64,000 nt of DNA. Origin: Micromonospora craniellae. Lineage in GTDB: Bacteria; Actinomycetota; Actinomycetes; Mycobacteriales; Micromonosporaceae. Position numbers and translations under genes: made by a program. The stretch is from positions 4,898,001 through 4,962,000 of the forward strand of contig NZ_CP061725.1 in NCBI RefSeq assembly GCF_014764405.1, written 5' to 3'. This document shows, piece after piece, positions 54,927 through 62,020 of this stretch (position 1 is the first letter of the stretch; the number at the start of each line of letters is the position of its first letter). A model generated the notes under the pieces. It saw only the letters and a program-made list of their open reading frames with translations. It was not told the origin of the DNA and did not search any database.

Positions 54927-56258
54927 ATGCGTGATGTGCCCGAGGAGATCCCGGACGCCGACAGTGAGCAGGTCCTGGCGCGGGTATGTGCGATCGATGT
55001 GGCCAAGGAGTTCGGGACAGTCTGCACCCGACTGCCCAGCCCCGCCGGACGACGCAGCAGCCGGGTCTGGCAGGTCGCCGCGACGACCAACGCGGTGACC
55101 GACCTCGCCGCCCAACTTGTCGCCGCCGAGGTGCAGAAGGTCACCGTGGAGAGCACGTCGGATTACTGGCGGATCTGGTTCTACCTGCTGGAGGCCGCCG
55201 GCCTGGACGTGCAGTTGGTCAATGCCCGGGACGTGAAGAACGTGCCGGGCCGGCCAAAGACCGACAAGCTCGACGCGGTGTGGTTGGCCAAGCTCACCGA
55301 GAAGGGCTTGCTGCGGCCTTCCTTCGTGCCGCCGGCATCGATCCGGGCCTTGCGTGACTACACCCGTATGCGGGTCGATCTCATCCGTGACCGGACCCGC
55401 AATCTGCAGCGGATGGAGAAACTCCTCGAAGACGCGCTGATCAAGGTCACTACCGTGGCATCCAGCCTACGGACGCTGTCGACACGGGACATGATCGAGG
55501 CGCTCATCCGCGGTGAGCATGACCCGAACACACTGGCTGAACTGGCTCGTGGCCGCATGCGCGGTAAGCGCACGGCGCTGATCGAAGCACTGACCGGACG
55601 GTTCAAGGAGCACCACGGTGAACTGGCCCGCATCCTGCTCGACCAGATCGACCGTCTCGACACGCAGATCGCGCACCTGAGCGACCGCATCGCCGCTGTG
55701 CTGGCCGAGATCGATCCACCACGACCATCCGGTGACGCCATACCGACCCAAGATGAGATCACCGTGAGCACTGCCTGGCAGCGGCTCTGCGAGATCCCGG
55801 GCATCAGCACAGAATCCGCCCAGATGATCATCGCCGAGATCGGCCTCGACATGAGCCGCTTCGCTACCCCGGCGCACCTGGTGTCGTGGGCACGGCTCTG
55901 CCCACGGACCATCCAGTCCGGAACCAGCCTCAGCGCCGGCAAAGCGGGCAAGGGCAACCCCTACCTCAAAGGAACGCTCGGCATGGCCGCTGCCGCCGCA
56001 GCCCGCGGCGGTGACACCTTCCTCGCTCAACGCTACCGACGCCTGGTGAAACGCCGCGGCAAGAGCAAAGCCCTCGTCGCCATCGCCCGATCCATGCTTG
56101 TCATCGTCTGGCATCTGCTGGCCAGCCCCGACGCCCGATTCCACGACCTCGGTGCCGACTTCCACGAACGACGTGTCGACACCACCCGCAAGACCGCCAG
56201 CCTCGTACGACAACTCGAAGCCCTCGGACTCACCGTGACCCTGCAACCCACCGCCTGA
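54927..56258 (+). CDS. IS110 family transposase (DEDD recombinase)
   Basis: The 443-residue protein has an N-terminal RuvC-like DEDD domain (CAIDVAKEFGTVC with the first Asp, VTVESTSDYWRIWFYLLEAAG, LVNARDVKNVPGRPKTDKLDAVWLAKL) and a C-terminal Transposase_20 domain (LCEIPGISTESAQMIIAEIGLDMSRFATPAHLVSWARLCP, GNPYLKGTLGMAAAAAARG). This is the usual IS110 layout with a catalytic Ser in the second domain. GGGGAGGAC precedes the ATG. Confidence 0.93.
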   Translation: MRDVPEEIPDADSEQVLARVCAIDVAKEFGTVCTRLPSPAGRRSSRVWQVAATTNAVTDLAAQLVAAEVQKVTVESTSDYWRIWFYLLEAAGLDVQLVNARDVKNVPGRPKTDKLDAVWLAKLTEKGLLRPSFVPPASIRALRDYTRMRVDLIRDRTRNLQRMEKLLEDALIKVTTVASSLRTLSTRDMIEALIRGEHDPNTLAELARGRMRGKRTALIEALTGRFKEHHGELARILLDQIDRLDTQIAHLSDRIAAVLAEIDPPRPSGDAIPTQDEITVSTAWQRLCEIPGISTESAQMIIAEIGLDMSRFATPAHLVSWARLCPRTIQSGTSLSAGKAGKGNPYLKGTLGMAAAAAARGGDTFLAQRYRRLVKRRGKSKALVAIARSMLVIVWHLLASPDARFHDLGADFHERRVDTTRKTASLVRQLEALGLTVTLQPTA

Positions 56259-56354
56259 CCAACCCGCCCTACCCCACACCGGCCGGCCGCCCCGACCACC
56301 GGGCAGCTCCGTGCACCCGAAACCCGCCGTGGTCCAGGTTATTTACCGGTCAGA

Positions 56355-58024
56355 AGTCACCCGGTCGGTTCCCGCACGCCTCGCAGGCGTGAAAATGGTG
56401 CGCTGGTCACCCGTCGACGCCGCGCGATCTTGGTCTTTGAAGGCCGTGTAGAAGTCTGGCGCCGGGGCCCCGACCTTGACGGGTCACGCACTGTTGCTTC
56501 GAGCACGCCGGTCAGATTTTCGGTTCCCGACCGAGGCCCCCGGGTGACCAGCCCTGGTGTTCCAGTCGATCACGGGGTGAGGGGAGGACATAGCGGATGC
56601 GTGATGTGCCCGAGGAGATCCCGGACGCCGACAGTGAGCAGGTCCTGGCGCGGGTATGTGCGATCGATGTGGCCAAGGAGTTCGGGACAGTCTGCACCCG
56701 ACTGCCCAGCCCCGCCGGACGACGCAGCAGCCGGGTCTGGCAGGTCGCCGCGACGACCAACGCGGTGACCGACCTCGCCGCCCAACTTGTCGCCGCCGAG
56801 GTGCAGAAGGTCACCGTGGAGAGCACGTCGGATTACTGGCGGATCTGGTTCTACCTGCTGGAGGCCGCCGGCCTGGACGTGCAGTTGGTCAATGCCCGGG
56901 ACGTGAAGAACGTGCCGGGCCGGCCAAAGACCGACAAGCTCGACGCGGTGTGGTTGGCCAAGCTCACCGAGAAGGGCTTGCTGCGGCCTTCCTTCGTGCC
57001 GCCGGCATCGATCCGGGCCTTGCGTGACTACACCCGTATGCGGGTCGATCTCATCCGTGACCGGACCCGCAATCTGCAGCGGATGGAGAAACTCCTCGAA
57101 GACGCGCTGATCAAGGTCACTACCGTGGCATCCAGCCTACGGACGCTGTCGACACGGGACATGATCGAGGCGCTCATCCGCGGTGAGCATGACCCGAACA
57201 CACTGGCTGAACTGGCTCGTGGCCGCATGCGCGGTAAGCGCACGGCGCTGATCGAAGCACTGACCGGACGGTTCAAGGAGCACCACGGTGAACTGGCCCG
57301 CATCCTGCTCGACCAGATCGACCGTCTCGACACGCAGATCGCGCACCTGAGCGACCGCATCGCCGCTGTGCTGGCCGAGATCGATCCACCACGACCATCC
57401 GGTGACGCCATACCGACCCAAGATGAGATCACCGTGAGCACTGCCTGGCAGCGGCTCTGCGAGATCCCGGGCATCAGCACAGAATCCGCCCAGATGATCA
57501 TCGCCGAGATCGGCCTCGACATGAGCCGCTTCGCTACCCCGGCGCACCTGGTGTCGTGGGCACGGCTCTGCCCACGGACCATCCAGTCCGGAACCAGCCT
57601 CAGCGCCGGCAAAGCGGGCAAGGGCAACCCCTACCTCAAAGGAACGCTCGGCATGGCCGCTGCCGCCGCAGCCCGCGGCGGTGACACCTTCCTCGCTCAA
57701 CGCTACCGACGCCTGGTGAAACGCCGCGGCAAGAGCAAAGCCCTCGTCGCCATCGCCCGATCCATGCTTGTCATCGTCTGGCATCTGCTGGCCAGCCCCG
57801 ACGCCCGATTCCACGACCTCGGTGCCGACTTCCACGAACGACGTGTCGACACCACCCGCAAGACCGCCAGCCTCGTACGACAACTCGAAGCCCTCGGACT
57901 CACCGTGACCCTGCAACCCACCGCCTGACCAACCCGCCCTACCCCACACCGGCCGGCCGCCCCGACCACCGGGCAGCTCCGTGCACCCGAAACCCGCCGT
58001 GGTCCAGGTTATTTACCGGTCAGA
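56355..58024 (+). mobile_element. IS110-type element, tandem copy 2
   Basis: The second unit of the pair repeats the first across the whole 1,670-bp period as far as I can read, including noncoding ends. The arrangement makes a right-end/left-end junction at 56353-56356 like that of the circular transposition intermediate. Confidence 0.88.
56597..57928 (+). CDS. IS110 family transposase (DEDD recombinase), second copy
   Basis: Its 443-residue translation is identical to the first copy, with the same upstream 242-base noncoding region. Either copy could supply recombinase for both. Confidence 0.93.
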   Translation: MRDVPEEIPDADSEQVLARVCAIDVAKEFGTVCTRLPSPAGRRSSRVWQVAATTNAVTDLAAQLVAAEVQKVTVESTSDYWRIWFYLLEAAGLDVQLVNARDVKNVPGRPKTDKLDAVWLAKLTEKGLLRPSFVPPASIRALRDYTRMRVDLIRDRTRNLQRMEKLLEDALIKVTTVASSLRTLSTRDMIEALIRGEHDPNTLAELARGRMRGKRTALIEALTGRFKEHHGELARILLDQIDRLDTQIAHLSDRIAAVLAEIDPPRPSGDAIPTQDEITVSTAWQRLCEIPGISTESAQMIIAEIGLDMSRFATPAHLVSWARLCPRTIQSGTSLSAGKAGKGNPYLKGTLGMAAAAAARGGDTFLAQRYRRLVKRRGKSKALVAIARSMLVIVWHLLASPDARFHDLGADFHERRVDTTRKTASLVRQLEALGLTVTLQPTA

Positions 58025-59437
58025 TCGAGTCGAGGATCAGCCGGTCGTCCCACTTACGGGGCCGGCCGCCTCTACGCAGGTCACGCACCGGCATGAGAGG
58101 GGCCAGGATCGCCCACATCGCGTCGGTCAAGCTCGACGGATAGCATGAGCGGGCGTCATCCCCGCCAAGGTCTACGTTGCACACACAACCCGATCATGGC
58201 GGGGATGACCTATTTGTCGAGCGTCCCGCATCGACGTGTCTCGCCGTCACACAACGCCCCGAGCCGGTTACCCGACGGTCTCTTAGAGCAGATCCGTACC
58301 ACCGGTGAGCGCCAGGTAGTCGCCCCGAAAGGGCGCATCGAGCCGGGCGAGTCGCCGCTGATCGCCGCCGCCCGGGAAGTATCGGAAGAGGCCGGGCTGC
58401 ACGACATGCGCTACGTCGCCTTCCTCGGACAGGAGGCATACCGCTTCACCGACCACGATGGCACGCCAGCGCGGAAGACCGTCGACTGGTTCCTCGTCGC
58501 GGCCACCGACACGACTGCCACCGCACGGCAGGCCGAAGGGTTTGTCGCCGCACAATGGCACGACCTGCCCGACGCGCTGACCGCCGCGAGCCACGCCAGC
58601 TTCCATAAGTACGTCCGACGGGCCGACGAGATCATCGCCTGGCGCCGCAGCGGCCCGCTCGACTACAGCGACACCCTCAGCCAAGCGGTATGGGGCTTCA
58701 GCCGCCAGGCCAACGCCCTGCTGGCCAAGCATCCCGGTGCTGGTGCCGCCCTATGCGGCTCTGGCGCACGCGGAGACTTCATCGAAGGCTGGAGCGACCT
58801 CGACCTCATCGCCTGGGGACTCGAATCCGCGTCCCCGGCCGCCGTCGCCCTGCGCCAGTTCGCGGACGAGGTCAGCCACCAAACCGGCATCCGCATCTCA
58901 CTGCACCTCGCCCGCTCCGACGGAGACGGTGCCGATGGGCTCGAGCGGCTGCACGCCATGAAGCTGCACGCCGTCCTGCGTCGAACCCACATCGACGTCC
59001 CGATCGTGGCCGGCACTCGCGCAGCGTCGCTGCCGGAAGTGCCCCACACCGCCAACCTGGCCGCCGATATCGGTCATCTACGCGACTTCGCCTACCTGCG
59101 CCAGGCGGCGACACCCGCCGACATCGACCGCATCGATCGCGCCCGCCGTACCCTGGCAGTGCTGTCCAGCGCTGCCCGCCAAACCGCCCTCACCGTTGAC
59201 GCACATGGATTGCTCCGCTTGCCCGACGTCGTGGCCACCCTCGACCAGCACTGGCCCGGCACTGAGGCTGCGCGGCTCCTCGACGACTACGACGCTTACC
59301 GCCGCACCGGTGCGGCCAACCTCATCCGAGCCGAGCAGCTCGCCAGTCAGGTGCCTCCAGCGTTGGAGGAACTGCACCATCTCGCAGCCGCCCGCGACAG
59401 TCGACGCACCACGATCCAGGCCACCTGAGCAGCGACA

Positions 59438-60118
59438 ATGATCGTCTTCATCGACGGCCCCGACGGCAGCGGCAAGTCCACCCTCATCGCCAACCTCGGC
59501 CGGGCCCTGGTTGCACACGGGCGAACCGTCACGCACGCACCGCCGCTGTGGACCTACCTGAACGAGTTGTCCGCACCGGAGGACTTCGGCCCCTGGGTGC
59601 GGACAACCCCGGGCGTCCAGATCGCCCATGCACTACTCGAAGCCAAGACACGCCGAATCGAATCGCTGATCACGACAGCCGGAACCCGCGGCGCTCGCGA
59701 CGTTGTGCTCGTTGACCGTGGCCCCAAGACGGTGATCTGCTCGGCGCTGGCCCACCAAAAGACCGGCATACCCTCGCCGGACGACCCTCGGCTGCGATCT
59801 CCATCCACCGGCCAGCACCGCGCGCGACTCGAACAGCATGTACGTCACCTCGTAGCCGTCGAAGCGTGCATGTCGATAGAGCTCCGGCCGCCGGAGCAGC
59901 CAGCAGGGCTGGATCTGATCCTCACCCGGCTGTCGCAGCGTGAAGAATTGCCGCCTTCCTATGTCCGCTACCTCAAGGCGCTGGTAGCCGGGATGGCTAC
60001 CTCCTCCTACACAGTCCTGCCACTGCTACCACTCGACGCCACGGCGGGCATCGCGGTCAACACCGAGGCGGGCCTCACGCCCGTGCTCGGCCGATTGGCC
60101 GCACCGTCGGATGCATAG
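59438..60118 (+). CDS. Thymidylate kinase-like P-loop protein
   Basis: The 226-residue protein begins MIVFIDGPDGSGKSTLIANLGRAL, a Walker A in the thymidylate-kinase style, and has VVLVDRGPKTVICSALA in the position of the DRxxxS motif. It is longer than the usual 205-215 residues and diverges in the middle, so the substrate may not be dTMP. It follows the NUDIX-nucleotidyltransferase gene by nine bases and completes the region-4 operon. Confidence 0.8.
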   Translation: MIVFIDGPDGSGKSTLIANLGRALVAHGRTVTHAPPLWTYLNELSAPEDFGPWVRTTPGVQIAHALLEAKTRRIESLITTAGTRGARDVVLVDRGPKTVICSALAHQKTGIPSPDDPRLRSPSTGQHRARLEQHVRHLVAVEACMSIELRPPEQPAGLDLILTRLSQREELPPSYVRYLKALVAGMATSSYTVLPLLPLDATAGIAVNTEAGLTPVLGRLAAPSDA

Positions 60119-60161
60119 GCTGGATAACCGAAGCAGACGCACGTAGCGCCGATTCCGTCAC

Positions 60162-60605
60162 CGCTGGGCGGCCGGGCCTGTCCTCCCGGGGCCCACTCGT
60201 TGGCGAAGGTTTCCATCTGGCGGATGACCAGGTCGACGGCGGCCCGCTCGTGGTCGGGCGGGTGGTCGTAGCGGGCCAGTAGGCGGCGGATGTGGCTGCG
60301 GAGCTTGGCGCGTACCGGTTCGCGGGAGAACCAGTCCACCGTGATCGACGACTGGATCGACTTGACCAGCTCTCGGGCGATCTCCGCGAGGGTGCCGACG
60401 CCCATGAGCTCGGTGGCCGCGCCGTTCTGCGCGACGGCGTCGTAGAAGGCCAGCTCGGCGTGGTTGAGCGGAGGGTCGAACTGCTGGCCGCGCCGGGCGT
60501 CCGCAGACACCAGCTCGACGATCAGCTGCGCGCTGGTCAGCTGCTGGCGCATGTAGCCGGTTCATCAGGTCTTTTGAGCTGAGCGGAGAAGCGTTCGGCC
60601 GAACC
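60162..60605 (-). pseudogene. C-terminal remnant of type I restriction enzyme HsdR
   Basis: The frame reads MRQQLTSAQLIVELVSADARRGQ, LNHAELAFYDAVAQNGAATELMG, LAEIARELVKSIQSSITVDWFSREPVRAKLRSHIRRLLARYDHPPD, matching the conserved HsdR C-terminal region. A frameshift lies just upstream (ERFSAQLK is in another frame), the end runs past the normal stop, and the nuclease and helicase domains are gone. It is a fossil of a restriction system. Confidence 0.7.
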
Positions 60606-60831
60606 ACGTCGTGCTTGGTGACCTCACGCATCGTCCGCTCCATCAGCCGGCGCAGCGACGAGGCTATGGCGACGTCAAGGGACTGAAGAGGTGTGAATGC
60701 CAGCTTTTTAGCCCCAGCGACGTCGCTGATTTGGCCATGGAGCGCGTCGCGGCTCGCGCTCAGTGTGCCGTTTCGGCACACTGACCGGAGTAGATCTGGC
60801 TGCACGATGGGTGGAAGGCGCAGAATGTCGA
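60606..60831. other. Intergenic region before the kinase
   Basis: About 226 bases with a minus-strand frame (LDVAIASSLRRLMERTMREVTKHDVV) that may be a further decayed fragment. The kinase promoter should be here, but no clear -10/-35 is seen. Confidence 0.3.
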
Positions 60832-61974
60832 ATGAGTGAGCTACCGTCTCACATCGGCCGATACGCGTGCAGTCGAAAGCTCGGCAGCGGTGGGATGGGT
60901 GAGGTGTTCCTCGCATACTCGCCGGCGGGTTCGCCTGTGGCGGTGAAGGTCATCCGAAGCGATCGGCTGGATCCCGTCACCCGCGCCCGGTTCGAACGGG
61001 AGGCCGCCGTCGCCCGGACGGTGATCGGCACGAATCGCATTGCCCGGTTCCTGGAAGCGGACCCTTACGCGGACCGTCCCTGGCTGGCGATGGAGTACGT
61101 CCCGGGCTACACCCTGCAGGAGTACGTACGCGAGCACGAGGTGCTGCCCGTAGCTCTGGTGGCAAGCCTTGGCGCGCTCGTCGCGGAAGGGCTGGAGGCG
61201 GTGCACGGCGCCGGCCTGCTGCACCGGGACCTGAAGCCGCAGAACGTGATACTTGGCGCAGACGGCCCGGTGATCATCGACTTTGGCCTGGCAGCGTTCG
61301 TCGATGCCTCGTCATCGCACGACTCGCTGTCGACCAGCGGGATGATCATTGGCTCGGTGCGTTGCATGCCGCCCGAGCAGGCCGGCGGGAACCCGCGGGT
61401 CACCGCGGCGGCCGACGTCTACGCGCTGGGGACAGTTCTTCTATTCGCGGCGGCCGAGCACTATCCGTACGACGGGCCGTCGTGGCAGGCCATCATCTGG
61501 CAGATCACGAACCCTGAGATCGAGCCGGATCTAACTGGGGTCCCCGCCCGCCTGCTCCCACTCCTGCGGAGGATGCTCGCCTTCGAGGCCGAGGAACGTC
61601 CGACGATTCCCGATGTGGCTGCTGCCTGTGCCGAACTGCTGGCGGACGCCTCCATCAGTCCAGCCGACGCGCGGTTGGCGCTCATTGCCAGGACCGCAGG
61701 CCGAAATCCGAGTCTGCGGGAGGGCCAAGTGCCGCCGCCGTCGATCGAGGCAAGGCTCGACGAGTTGAGTACTGGGGGCGACTCGGATGCGGCCGGGCCG
61801 CTTGATGTGCCGCCGGCAACTCCCAAGCCTGTGGAAGCGGAGGAGCCAGAGATCGCGGAGCCCGAGGCCCCTGAGCCGCCGGTTCGGCTTCGGGAACGTC
61901 CGGCGCGACGGCCGGCGTCCAGCCGAGTGGCGGCGGAGTTGCGAGCCGCCTACGCGGCTAAACCGACCCTGTAG
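60832..61974 (+). CDS. Ser/Thr protein kinase (PknB-like, cytoplasmic)
   Basis: The 380-residue protein has a complete kinase domain: GSGGMGEVF glycine loop, VAVKVIR with the ATP lysine at residue 39, HRDLKPQN catalytic loop, DFGLA and an APE-like PPEQAGG. The C-terminal third is Pro/Glu/Ala-rich linker and a short basic end (RVAAELRAAYAAK). There is no membrane segment or PASTA domain. It is 46 bases upstream of a SNF2-type helicase on the same strand, so kinase and helicase probably form an operon. Confidence 0.9.
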   Translation: MSELPSHIGRYACSRKLGSGGMGEVFLAYSPAGSPVAVKVIRSDRLDPVTRARFEREAAVARTVIGTNRIARFLEADPYADRPWLAMEYVPGYTLQEYVREHEVLPVALVASLGALVAEGLEAVHGAGLLHRDLKPQNVILGADGPVIIDFGLAAFVDASSSHDSLSTSGMIIGSVRCMPPEQAGGNPRVTAAADVYALGTVLLFAAAEHYPYDGPSWQAIIWQITNPEIEPDLTGVPARLLPLLRRMLAFEAEERPTIPDVAAACAELLADASISPADARLALIARTAGRNPSLREGQVPPPSIEARLDELSTGGDSDAAGPLDVPPATPKPVEAEEPEIAEPEAPEPPVRLRERPARRPASSRVAAELRAAYAAKPTL

Positions 61975-62020
61975 CAGGGTGTAGGGCGGTCGAACAGCAG
62001 AACGAGGAGCGGGGCAAAGG

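Larger units (their letters stand above)
54685..56354 (+). mobile_element. IS110-type element, tandem copy 1
   Basis: One period of a head-to-tail pair. Each period is 1,670 bp including a GA dinucleotide that is present at the left junction (54683-54684), between the copies (56353-56354) and at the right junction (58023-58024). No inverted repeats are seen, as usual for IS110. The insertion site is in the IS5-C transposase gene. Confidence 0.88.
51771..58184 (-). pseudogene. IS5-family transposase in three pieces
   Basis: The pieces are 58025-58184, 54143-54684 and 51771-51974. Joined, they total 906 nt in one frame, 301 residues: YPSSLTDAMWAILAPLMP, LILDSIYVLRSGCAWRMMPRDLAPP, AAVLDAQSIKSSEGG with the first Asp, GLILVVMVTSASVNDRPGG, VWADGGYA, LPRRWVVER and TFGWLVRNRRLARDYERL. 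The intron junction could be repaired by RNA splicing, but the IS110 insertion could not. The start (GTG at 58184) is tentative. Confidence 0.8.
51748..58282. mobile_element. IS5-family element C carrying a group II intron and two IS110-type elements
   Basis: The outer IS has 17-bp perfect termini GAGACCGTCGGGTAACC and a TTA duplication at 51745-51747 and 58283-58285, as in TNA-targeting IS5 groups. Subtracting the intron (2,168 nt) and the tandem IS110 insertion (3,340 bp) leaves a normal 1,027-bp IS. The insertion splits the NUDIX gene. Confidence 0.9.
51673..59428 (+). pseudogene. NUDIX hydrolase-nucleotidyltransferase fusion, split by nested elements
   Basis: The first 25 codons (51673-51747, MTRLYSSAGAIVVCADLNRP) and the rest (58286-59428) are separated by a 6.5-kb insertion with a TTA duplication. 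Joined, they give a continuous 405-residue frame reading MLLLEQIRTTGERQVVAPKG. The NUDIX box is complete (GRIEPGESPLIAAAREVSEEAGL). The second half has a nucleotidyltransferase motif GSGARGDFIEGWSDLDLIAWG and a helical C-terminus. It may cleave a nucleotide derivative and transfer a nucleotide. The insertion removes its N-terminus and probably silences it. Confidence 0.85.
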
